Below are positions 8,656 through 17,100 of a stretch of DNA of 64,000 nucleotides, one piece after another; within the stretch, counting starts at the first letter, position 1; every line of letters starts with the position of its first letter. A program made the position numbers and the translations under genes. The stretch comes from Marinoscillum sp. 108 (GTDB lineage: Bacteria > Bacteroidota > Bacteroidia > Cytophagales > Cyclobacteriaceae): assembly GCF_902506655.1 (NCBI RefSeq), contig NZ_LR734808.1:1178001-1242000 (forward strand), read 5' to 3'. A model generated the notes under the pieces. It ran no database searches. It saw only the letters and a program-made list of their open reading frames with translations, and had not been told where the DNA came from.

Positions 8656-9213
8656 TTACTCCCAATTTCCAAAAATCCAATTCCCGGGTTGGTTGGGCTC
8701 ATTGGACAGGAGAAAGGTCTCAAAAGCATGGAGGAGCTCATTTCGGGAAAGTCTGTCGTCCCTATTAATGTCCAGTTTAATGAAAGATTTAGCCGAGTAT
8801 TTGATGTCTATTCCATATACCACAAACATATCCACATACTCATCTGTGGAGATATAACCATCATGGTTATCATCAAACAAATCGAATAAAAAGCCAATGA
8901 TGAATTCCTGAAATTCTTCCAACACATCCTCATTTCCCTGAGCTATCACCTGCTCTGACACAAAGGTAACCCACTCATCCTGTGAGATTTTTTGGTTATC
9001 CTTATGAGGAATCTCAAGAAGCAGGGCGTGAAAGAACTTAGCAGATTTCTCCGCCAACCAAATATGCTTGGGCCCATTTGCCTCATAACCCAGACCTATT
9101 CTTATGCGCTCGGCAATCTCCGAAAAATCATCCGCATGAAGGAATCCATTTTTGTGAGAATCTAGTAATCCAAAAAAATGAATTAACTTTTTCCGCTGAA
9201 ACTCTGAAACCAT
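8656..9213 (-). CDS. Calerythrin-like EF-hand calcium-binding protein
   Basis: Small soluble protein of 185 residues built from EF-hands. Loops at residues 114-125 (DDNHDGYISTDE) and 148-159 (DINRDDRLSRNE) are canonical, with Asp at 1, Asn at 3, Asp at 5 and Glu at 12. Loop 18-29 is near-canonical (Asp instead of Glu at position 12). The second site near 68-80 is degenerate. The length, the three good loops and the ending NEPNQPGNWIFGNWE resemble calerythrin and the sarcoplasmic calcium-binding proteins and calexcitins. There is no signal peptide, so it is probably a cytoplasmic calcium buffer or sensor. No partner gene is obvious. Confidence 0.85.
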   Translation of the reverse strand: MVSEFQRKKLIHFFGLLDSHKNGFLHADDFSEIAERIRIGLGYEANGPKHIWLAEKSAKFFHALLLEIPHKDNQKISQDEWVTFVSEQVIAQGNEDVLEEFQEFIIGFLFDLFDDNHDGYISTDEYVDMFVVYGIDIKYSAKSFIKLDINRDDRLSRNELLHAFETFLLSNEPNQPGNWIFGNWE

Positions 9214-9313
9214 CTACCCTAGTTATTTGTATAGACAATAATCTCAATTAAGAATGAGAATTTCTAACAATTTACCCAAAATTAACAGGCACACCATCCT
9301 CTAAACCCGAATC

Positions 9314-9619
9314 ATGAACTACAAAGACAAATATCTTCCTGTTGATCCCGATTTCATAGAGTACTGTGACTCACAAGTAACCCTTAAGTCATCCGGTAAA
9401 ATCCACTTTTTCAATGATCAACACAAGGTTGATGACGTAAAAGGTCCACTCTCGACTCTGAACAATACTTCAGAAGGTTATTTTCTGGAACTGGAAAATG
9501 GGAATTCAGTAAGATTAGATAAAATCATCACACTCATGGGGAAGCCTGGGCCGGGGTATGCTGAATATGACAGTTATGCCAATGCCTGCCTGACTTGTGA
9601 AGATTTAGGGCAGTTTTAG
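9314..9619 (+). CDS. Small hypothetical protein, weak Rof-like pattern
   Basis: Protein of 101 residues without signal peptide. The middle (YFLELENGNSVRLDKIITLMGKPGPG) resembles the Rho-binding antiterminator (Rof/YaeO) pattern of a small beta-barrel ending in an 'IRLD.I..ldG' strand, and the start YLPVDPDFIEYCDSQ fits the 'y.PI.cdfyDyle' opening. The C-terminus has a CLTC pair. This resemblance is from memory and weak, so I give no gene name. The stop codon lies inside the left arm of a hairpin terminator. Confidence 0.7.
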   Translation: MNYKDKYLPVDPDFIEYCDSQVTLKSSGKIHFFNDQHKVDDVKGPLSTLNNTSEGYFLELENGNSVRLDKIITLMGKPGPGYAEYDSYANACLTCEDLGQF

Positions 9620-9640
9620 CACAAAACTGCCCATTTATTT
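9608..9640 (+). terminator. Hairpin terminator overlapping a stop codon
   Basis: Inverted repeat GGGCAGTTTT (9608-9617) and AAAACTGCCC (9623-9632) with loop AGCAC, followed by ATTTATTT. The TAG stop of the preceding gene (9617-9619) sits at the stem-loop boundary. Confidence 0.65.
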
Positions 9641-9755
9641 AGCTCGGCTTTACCAATCCGAGATGTTTACGAAATAGCTTAATAAGAAAGGTACCCAGCC
9701 CTTCATACCTTCTGGCAGCCCTCTGGCTGACGTTGTTTGATCTGTTTGTTTGCAT
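9639..9755 (-). CDS. Possible 38-residue basic peptide
   Basis: A short open frame from ATG at 9755 to TAA at 9639 encodes a basic peptide whose C-terminal half (GTFLIKLFRKHLGLVKPS) could form an amphipathic helix. It fills an otherwise empty 222-bp gap. Without homologues this may be chance. Confidence 0.25.
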   Translation of the reverse strand: MQTNRSNNVSQRAARRYEGLGTFLIKLFRKHLGLVKPS

Positions 9756-9841
9756 AACCTATTCTGTTGTTTGTAGTAAAACCAACGGAGAGATCTATTC
9801 CCTTATTGTATCTTCACATGAAAAGCTAAAATCAATCACTA

Positions 9842-10771
9842 ATGGTCTATGACATGATTTCTTGCGGGCAATTTGGCCAGCAGCTGGCAGAACTGGTAAA
9901 TAGTTCTTATCGTCATATCGCCAGGTGTGTGTATAAAGAATCGCTTGTTCAGGAAGATCTGCAGGGCAAAAATGCCATTGCGGGTTTCTACCAGTTTGAC
10001 AAGCTGGATTTATCAGAGATCAAATGGATTCATGCCTTTGGAGCCGGGGTAGATGACTACCTAAAACAACCCACTATCCAACGGGATCTTATTCTCACCC
10101 GCACTCTTGGATACATGGATAAGCGCATAGGCGAGTATTGTCTGGCTTACCTTTTAGAAGACCTTAAATGGGTAGTCTCCACCCATGATAATCAGCGATC
10201 ACACCTGTGGGATCGCACCAACCTCAATGTGCTTTATAACAAGAAAGTGTTGGTTCTGGGCACAGGTTTTGTCGGGCAAGGCATTGCTTCCGCACTTGGT
10301 CATCTCGTTGAAAAAATTGATGGCATTAATGGATCGGGTACTTCCAATCCACTATTTCATCAAACCATGGCCATGGGGAATATTTCTCAAGCTCACCTTG
10401 AACATTATGACATTGTCATCAGTGCACTACCTCTTACTCCCTCCACCAGAAACTTTCTCAACCAGGCTTTCTTCCGTTTACTGCACGGTGCCTTCTTCAT
10501 GAATGTAGGCAGGGGAAAATCTTTGGTGGAAGACGACCTCTTGTGGGCGCTCGAAAATGGTCATGTGCGAAAAGCTGTTTTAGATGTCTATCAAATTGAG
10601 CCTCTCCCATCCGATTCACCGCTCTGGGATCATTCAGGGGTAATGATGACCCCACATCACTCTGGATTGACCACATTTGAAGACATTAGAAAGAGTTTCG
10701 AAGAGAGTGTGAAGGCCATGAAAGGTGGTATTAGGAATCAACTTTTCGTTAACATTAACCAGGGATATTAA
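9842..10771 (+). CDS. D-isomer-specific 2-hydroxyacid dehydrogenase (GhrA-like)
   Basis: NAD(P)-dependent oxidoreductase of 309 residues, close in size to glyoxylate/hydroxypyruvate reductase A. The nucleotide-binding motif is GTGFVG (140-145). The catalytic residues are Arg224 (NVGRG), Glu253 (YQIEP) and His272 (PHHSG), so the active site is complete. The preferred substrate (glyoxylate, hydroxypyruvate or another 2-oxoacid) cannot be read from sequence. The next gene starts 2 bp after its stop and a third follows closely, so it heads a three-gene operon. Confidence 0.88.
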   Translation: MVYDMISCGQFGQQLAELVNSSYRHIARCVYKESLVQEDLQGKNAIAGFYQFDKLDLSEIKWIHAFGAGVDDYLKQPTIQRDLILTRTLGYMDKRIGEYCLAYLLEDLKWVVSTHDNQRSHLWDRTNLNVLYNKKVLVLGTGFVGQGIASALGHLVEKIDGINGSGTSNPLFHQTMAMGNISQAHLEHYDIVISALPLTPSTRNFLNQAFFRLLHGAFFMNVGRGKSLVEDDLLWALENGHVRKAVLDVYQIEPLPSDSPLWDHSGVMMTPHHSGLTTFEDIRKSFEESVKAMKGGIRNQLFVNINQGY

Positions 10772-10773
10772 CC

Positions 10774-11301
10774 ATGGAATTCAAAACGACACTCAGTAAA
10801 TTTTCCGGAAAAGACGCAAGTGTGTACGAGCTTCATCTACCAGTACCCAAACCAATTGCTGAGCAGTTTATCAGGGGCGAAAACAGACGTATCATTTGTG
10901 AAATCAACCAAACCACCAGTATTCGGAGCGGCTTGATGCCTCACAAAGATTATTGGTACATACTCCTCAATCAGGCCGTCATCAAGAAGCTTGGCTTGGC
11001 TATTGGAAATACGGTGACAGTCAAATTATCCCCAGATGACTCAACCTACGGAATGGATATGCCAGAAGAACTGATAATTTTACTGGATCAGGACCCCGAA
11101 GGAAATGAGTATTTTCACCAACTCACCCCCGGTAAACAACGAAACCTCATCTACATTGTAAGCAAAGTAAAAAGTCCGGAAAGCAGATTGAACAAGGCCC
11201 TGGCCATAGTACATCACCTCAAGGAACGAAATGGAAAACTCGACTTTAAGCTATTGAATGTGGTCATAAAGGATTACAATCAGCGAGGAAAACTCAATTG
11301 A
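10774..11301 (+). CDS. YdeI/OmpD-associated family protein (DUF1905 domain)
   Basis: Soluble protein of 175 residues. The N-terminal part (about 1-95) is a DUF1905-like beta-barrel with RSGLMPHKDYWYILLNQ and an IGNTVTVKL strand. The C-terminal part (PEELIILLDQDPEGNEYFHQLTPGKQRNLIYIV) is the YdeI/OmpD-associated helical domain, which often ends in helices contacting substrate or partner. The family has no firmly known biochemical role. It is placed 2 bp after the dehydrogenase and 1 bp before the PhzF-like gene, so the three are surely co-transcribed. Confidence 0.8.
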   Translation: MEFKTTLSKFSGKDASVYELHLPVPKPIAEQFIRGENRRIICEINQTTSIRSGLMPHKDYWYILLNQAVIKKLGLAIGNTVTVKLSPDDSTYGMDMPEELIILLDQDPEGNEYFHQLTPGKQRNLIYIVSKVKSPESRLNKALAIVHHLKERNGKLDFKLLNVVIKDYNQRGKLN

Positions 11302-11302
11302 T

Positions 11303-12091
11303 ATGGATGAATTAAAATTCTCTACCTATGCGGTTTTTAGTAACAAAGACAATGGACTCATTGGGAATACAAGTACAGTAGTGGAGACAGAGCATGCCTT
11401 ATCCAATGTCCAAATGCAATCCATAGCCTCCGATCTTTGGCAGCCAGCAACCACTTTCTTATGGAAGAAAAACGACCAATGGCATGTGAGATGGTTTGCG
11501 CCTGATCAGGAGATTGGACTTTGTGGACACGGATCACTGGCTGCAGTGGCCCATCTCTATGAAAAAGGAATATTAGACACGGAGATCCATTTCCAAAATG
11601 GAATAATTTCAGGAGGAGTAGAAAACGAAAAGTGCTACATCACCTTGGCCTCCATACCAGTTATTGATGAACTAACCATTGAGAACTATCTTCTGGATGG
11701 GCTAAAAATACCCATACTTGGACATTTTAAAACCTCAAATAAAAACATCATTCTTACCGACAGTCAGGAATCTGTTAGATTCATGAGTCCTAACTTCGAA
11801 ATATTGAGAAGATCACCCATATTCGGATATGCCGTAACTTCAGTAGGTGATGATTGTGACTTTGTGAGCAGAACGCTGGTGCCTCATGTACATCAACTGG
11901 AAGATCCAGCCACCGGCTCATCACATGCCGCTCTTGCTCCCTTCTGGGCTGCCAAGCTCAATAAAACAAAAATGAAAGCCATCCAGCTTAGCAAAAGAGG
12001 TGGTCAGTTTCACTTGACCTTAGAGGGTAAAAAAGTAAAGCTTTATGGAGAGCATTATAAATTAAACGAGGGCAAGCTTTTTTTGCACTAA
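11303..12091 (+). CDS. PhzF family isomerase-like protein
   Basis: Protein of 262 residues with the PhzF diaminopimelate-epimerase-like fold: IGLCGHGSLAA in the first half and DPATGSSHAALAPFW in the second. In PhzF the general base is a Glu in NLSES; here the aligned position is Ala49 (WQPATTF), so the classic isomerase chemistry may be changed or lost. There is no phenazine cluster nearby, and most PhzF-like proteins outside such clusters have unknown substrates. It is the third gene of an operon with a 2-hydroxyacid dehydrogenase and a YdeI-like protein, and its stop overlaps the convergent DUF3108 gene by 4 bp. Confidence 0.85.
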   Translation: MDELKFSTYAVFSNKDNGLIGNTSTVVETEHALSNVQMQSIASDLWQPATTFLWKKNDQWHVRWFAPDQEIGLCGHGSLAAVAHLYEKGILDTEIHFQNGIISGGVENEKCYITLASIPVIDELTIENYLLDGLKIPILGHFKTSNKNIILTDSQESVRFMSPNFEILRRSPIFGYAVTSVGDDCDFVSRTLVPHVHQLEDPATGSSHAALAPFWAAKLNKTKMKAIQLSKRGGQFHLTLEGKKVKLYGEHYKLNEGKLFLH

Positions 12092-12885
12092 AAGAGCGAT
12101 TGAGTGTTCCCTCGGATAGAATACTCCTTGAGTTCGCATCTCACCTTTCCAATTTTCATATCCGCTTCTATTACCAGAGGGATTCCCATTCCGTTTTTTT
12201 CGAGCACCCAAACCACCACCGCTTTCTCTTTGGGAAAAGTGCGCGAAATGGGAAAGAGTCCATAAAACTTATGAACCTCTACCCTTTGGCCGTCAAACTT
12301 AATTTTCTCCTTCCCTCCATACTCCATCCCAAAATCATAGAGTTTATCCTCCCAGTAAGTATTAAGAAGTATTGACTCACCAGGTTTAAATCCAGACCAA
12401 AGTTTGCTCCGCAAGTACATATAGGTGCCGTGCAGATCATAAGATTTATCATTGAGATCTACAGTTACCTCTTTTTTGGGATATTCCTTAGTGTAATCCA
12501 TCATTTTGACGTAGGTCTGCATTTTGTCATAGTCAAATGTATTCCACTGATCAAACTTCCCTTTTCTTTCATCGAGATGCTTCTCAGAAACAATGGTCTT
12601 ATAATTACTCGTATTCACATAACCCCAGTATTCATTCTGTACACCACCCAACCAACTGAAGAGACCAATGGTGTGTGCATCAATATAACTGTGGTAAAAA
12701 GTCTGATCACCTCGAACAATCAACGAATCGGCCAACGACATGGTGGCTTCACCCAGAGCAAACCACCCATAAGAAATCTTAAATGTGATCTGCTCTCCAA
12801 GGGGGAAATCAAGGCCCTTTTTGGGCTGTGAAACTGCTAAGAGTGACAACAGAATAGTACTAATAAACGAGCTAAATTTTATCAT
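12088..12885 (-). CDS. DUF3108 domain-containing exported protein
   Basis: Protein of 265 residues with a signal peptide (about 1-19, MIKFSSFISTILLSLLAVSQ) and a single DUF3108 domain: LGEQITFKISYGWFALGEA near the start and IPLVIEADMKIGKVRCEL near the end. DUF3108 proteins are beta-rich periplasmic proteins in Bacteroidota and Proteobacteria, with no settled function. It converges on the PhzF-like gene and overlaps its stop by 4 bp. Confidence 0.85.
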   Translation of the reverse strand: MIKFSSFISTILLSLLAVSQPKKGLDFPLGEQITFKISYGWFALGEATMSLADSLIVRGDQTFYHSYIDAHTIGLFSWLGGVQNEYWGYVNTSNYKTIVSEKHLDERKGKFDQWNTFDYDKMQTYVKMMDYTKEYPKKEVTVDLNDKSYDLHGTYMYLRSKLWSGFKPGESILLNTYWEDKLYDFGMEYGGKEKIKFDGQRVEVHKFYGLFPISRTFPKEKAVVVWVLEKNGMGIPLVIEADMKIGKVRCELKEYSIRGNTQSLF

Positions 12886-12980
12886 ATGTTTTTGGGCTTA
12901 CCGCAGATCAGTCAAAAACCAAGCCCAATTTATATAGGCTGATTACCAATTCATCAATTACATAGTTTTATCTTCGATCT

Positions 12981-13205
12981 ATGGATAGAACAATTCTTTT
13001 GGATTTAACCAGCTATCGGATGCCATACGGCAAGTACAAAGGTGTGGCCATTTGCAATCTTCCCGAGCGTTATTTAATTTGGTTGAGATCAAAAGGCTTT
13101 CCCGAAGGGAAATTAGGAATGTTACTCAATACGATGTATGAAATAAAACTCAACGGACTGGAATATCTCCTCAAAGGTCTGAAAGATCCTTCACACCGCT
13201 CGTAA
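12981..13205 (+). CDS. DUF3820 family small protein
   Basis: Protein of 74 residues matching the DUF3820 family (also annotated as putative quorum-sensing-regulated virulence factor): MPYGKYKGVAICNLPERYLIWL followed by KGFPEGKLG and LNGLEYLLKGL. A related short module appears at the C-terminus of the DEDDh exonuclease at 57726-58526 (FGKHRGKLVSEVLQKEPSFYDW). This suggests the domain has a nucleic-acid-related role, but that is inference. It seems monocistronic. Confidence 0.85.
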   Translation: MDRTILLDLTSYRMPYGKYKGVAICNLPERYLIWLRSKGFPEGKLGMLLNTMYEIKLNGLEYLLKGLKDPSHRS

Positions 13206-13339
13206 CCTTTTAAATACGTTCTATCGAAAAGCTTTTTTAATACCGCCTTAGAAATTCAATATTTGCTGAAATTTTCACTAATTGAGTGCTGGATCTCAAA
13301 ATGGTGCGAATTTTGTTAAGAAAAGGTCAAAAACGGTAT

Positions 13340-13876
13340 ATGAAGCGAATCAGCATTGGTATTTTATTCCTAATAGTCTCCTACCTGGCAGTAGCCCAGG
13401 AAAATGAGCAAACATCCCTCGGTGCTACAATAGATAAACTTAGCTACGACTGGGACCTGGAAGCTGACAACTTGAATAGCTATGACGGTCTCTCCAAATT
13501 CTGCTTAGACAAGGACTATCGAATAGGCGTGATCCAACTCCTCAACGACATTCACCATTATGACTCAGTCCTTTATGATCGGCTAACTAAGGCTTCTAGG
13601 TTTAATAAAGACAAGGAAATAGACAAAACATTGAAGGAAATATCCAAGTTTGAAGAAGGTTATAGCTTGAAGGACTTTATTCATTTTCTACATGAAGAAT
13701 GCACAACCAGAAGTGACATTGAGAAACACTCAGCCGAATCGAGAAACGATATAGGATCGAATTCTTATGATGGTCAGGTTTACATTGTAGAAACTGAACT
13801 TAACAAATTCATCAAACACATCACGAAAAGAGTGGATCATATCAGGGAACATGTACATCATTTACACATCAAATAG
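13340..13876 (+). CDS. Exported hypothetical protein, helical
   Basis: Protein of 178 residues if started at the ATG at 13340, which puts the signal peptide (MKRISIGILFLIVSYLAVAQ) at the N-terminus; an upstream ATG at 13286 would add 18 residues before it. The mature part is charged and mainly helical, with many His residues near the end (HVHHLHIK). I do not recognise a family. It probably ends up in the periplasm. Confidence 0.65.
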   Translation: MKRISIGILFLIVSYLAVAQENEQTSLGATIDKLSYDWDLEADNLNSYDGLSKFCLDKDYRIGVIQLLNDIHHYDSVLYDRLTKASRFNKDKEIDKTLKEISKFEEGYSLKDFIHFLHEECTTRSDIEKHSAESRNDIGSNSYDGQVYIVETELNKFIKHITKRVDHIREHVHHLHIK

Positions 13877-14192
13877 ATTTTGATCCATACCCATGAACTA
13901 AGAAACTCATTCCAGAATAACCGGAGGCATCTAAGTGTTGACCAGTCATAAAGTAGGATAAATGGGTTTTGAAAACTTGGGTTTCGGGTATAAGGCATTT
14001 CACTTTTTCTACCGGAGAATATAACAGACAATTTAAAGTTCAAGTTGTAGTTGCGCTGAGCGATACTTGATTCAGAAGGTATTATCACAATAGTCAGACT
14101 TGAGTCGACTAATTTCAGGACGTGACAATATTTTAAACAAAAAGGCCCGGTGGTTTTACCACCGGGCCTTTCTGTTTCCAATCGATCTATTC
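13877..14192. other. Intergenic region between convergent genes
   Basis: A 316-bp spacer between the exported hypothetical gene and the 3' end of the minus-strand giant gene. I find only the terminator at 14141-14171. Short frames here have no recognisable features. Confidence 0.5.
14131..14171 (-). terminator. Terminator for the minus-strand giant surface-protein gene
   Basis: Perfect 13-bp inverted repeat AAAGGCCCGGTGG (14141-14153) and CCACCGGGCCTTT (14159-14171) with loop TTTTA. On the minus strand the stem is followed by a T-rich stretch (TTGTTTAAAA). It lies 22 bp beyond the stop of the giant gene. Confidence 0.85.
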
Positions 14193-17100
14193 TTATCTCC
14201 TGATCATTACTCTTTGTGGGGCCCATTTCTCCTGATCGTTGAAGAAGTGAATCAGGTAAATACCACTTGGCAACTCCTTAGAGGCAATTTCGATTTCAAG
14301 CTCTCCTGATTTCACTGCTCCGGTTATCACCTCTCGACCCACCTGATCGTAGAGAATCCAGTCCATATCATTGAGTGGTGCGGTCTCAAACTGCACCTTA
14401 AAGACCTTATCCGCCGGGTTAGGATACACCGCGAAATTGTGAATGTCCTCCAGTCTGTTATCAAGTCCTGTTAATAATGGCACCACTTTTCCTGCTCCCG
14501 CATTCGTTCTCTCAGACGCCTGCAGAATCAACTTGTTAAGTTCATTCGCTGTAGAACCACCTACGTTATCAACCTGAACAAAAACCACAACACTCAATTC
14601 ATTCACATCGTACACGTTGGAAATATCCCAGCTTACACTCACGGATTCCTGACCGTTGAAGAATACACTCTGGCCGTCAGTAACTGCTCCCGAATATGTC
14701 AATCCTGCTGAACTCGGAAGCATTTTTCTAAGCACATTATAAAGTGGCTGGCCTCCATTCGCGGCAATGACTTCCGGATCTGTAATCTGTTTTTCAATCA
14801 CAGCAAATCTGAAGGACACTTCACTCTTCGCAGGCAGGTCAATTTTTGAAATAAACGATGCGGTAATAACCAACTCGTCAGATTCTCCACCGATGATGAT
14901 GTCTCCTATTTCAAACAGCGCTCCCTCCAAGGCTCTGGCTTTGTAACTATTTAGACTCCAACCAACAACATCTGTGTCACTTGTTTTCTTACCCGACAGC
15001 AAACTTTTTGGTCGACTATCTATTCCATAAAAGTTAGATCTTGCCCCTGGGTCTGATTGATTTCGCTGGCTCACTTCATCCTCTTCTCCCTGGAAGTAGT
15101 TAATCCAGATAGCGTCACTGCTAATCTCTGAATCAATACGGGTCTTGATCTCAGCACTCACATCCTGACTGGACTCTCCCAAATCTGAGAATTGTTCAAT
15201 CAAGATAAATTTATCCTTGTTGTAGATTCTAAAATTATCGAAAGCAAAACCATGTAGCACATTATTATTATTATCCACTTTATCACCCGCAGTGGAGCCC
15301 ATGGCAATTCGGAATCTCACTTCGGCAAAACTTGACGGTAATTTGTGAGCAGAAAACTTCCAAGCTGAAGTGGTTGTCCATCCGTCAGACCTGGAATTGA
15401 AGGTTACCAACCCAGGAGCACCACTTAATTCCTCACTGTTATACCACTCCAAACCAGATGCAGAATTGGTATTTCGAGTATAATCACCGAGCAAAATCCA
15501 TGTAAGTCCATCATCGGTAGAATACTGAACCACCACACCATCTGTGAAGGTAAGTTCTCGAGCATGATCAAAACCAATGGTAGGCTGAATCATATTAGAT
15601 AGGTCATACGCAGGAGAGTAAACCCAGGCATCTTCATCAGAAGCATATGCTGAGTTCAATCCAGTTGCCCAATAATTAGTAGAATTAATTCCACTCTGAT
15701 CCGCAGGACTCGCATAGTTCACACTTTCCTCAGTACCTAATTCCCAGACAGGGCTTGAGCGGGTTCCAAAACCATCCACTGTGGTACTATCTGCATACCA
15801 CCCCGAAGTTCCATTTTCAAAGTCATAGGTAATGTCCTCAGTCACCACGACCCTATCCAAAATAGTGATAGACCGGGTAATAGAAGCCACGCAACCAGAG
15901 GTAGATTGATAAAACAAATCCAACTCATAAGTACCTGATTCCTGGAAAGTGAACTCCCCAACCGCGATGGAGTTTCTGTTTTGAATTTCAATGTCAGTTA
16001 CAGTTACTACTTCACCCAAGGCCGGAATGGACAGCTCAATCAAAGCAATATCATAGTTATTACTTTGAGTAGGGTTATTATCTCCAAACACGAAAGTGGT
16101 CGTATTCCCTTCTGTAATTCCATCCCATCTCATTTTCGGCTGTGGAGTTGTACCTATTTCTGTTGTATTTGAAGCTGATTCAACGCACCCTGTCAGGCCA
16201 GCCGGCGCATTGTTGTCAGTAACTTTCACCTCAAAGTAATTATCCCCTGCTGCCAGTCCGTCGGCGCCTACAGATTTAGGATCAAACTCAATTCGTCTTG
16301 TCCTGACACCTACATCAGTCTGGGTTGATGTTTCAATCTCAATAGCCTGAGCAGCTGTTCTTCCAGCAGACCAAACAAAAGAAGCCTGGCTAACATCAAG
16401 GTTGTCCAGAGTTACTTCCAAAATAATATTTTGTTCGTCGCAAGCCTGAATCACATCGATTCTTTGATTATTCGCCAGTGTAGATACTACCGGTACAGGA
16501 GCCACAGTGAGGGTAATTGGCGTAGGGTCACTTATGCACCCTGCAAAAGATTCTCCCACTACGATATTCGTTATTTGTCTGACATAAATAGTTGTATCAC
16601 CAACAAACCCCTCCAGATTCACAGAAAATTGCCCCCCAAGTACGGGGTTTGTCAAAGTAGTTTGCTGTACTTCAACATCATCCTCATTGTACCATTTAAA
16701 TACGGTCTCACCTGCTGTGGTCTCTACACCAGAGTAATTGATTATGGTAGACGTACTAGTTACATTCCTGTTACACTGAGGAGCCGGAGTATTGGCAATA
16801 GGTGCGGTCGGAACAGAATACAGCGTAACGCTAAACTTGGTATATGCACTCTCGCACCCTTCAAAATCGTCAACACCAGCAGCAATATCCTGAGTCTGAC
16901 TTACCACAAATCTATATATACCATCATTGGCTCCAACCAAACCTAAATTTGAAGCTGTCGCCACCGATGATGTACCTGATGGAGTTTCTGTATAGAGTGG
17001 ATTAAACGCATCATCAGGGAAACCATCATTATTGCTGTCTAAGTACCATTTAAAAGTAGAACCTGCCTCACCTGACACCTCAACATCATTGATTCCATCA

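Noticed and set aside
11303-12091. Phenazine biosynthesis locus
   Set aside because: Only a PhzF-like gene is present; no phzA/B/D/E/G neighbours, and the key Glu is missing.
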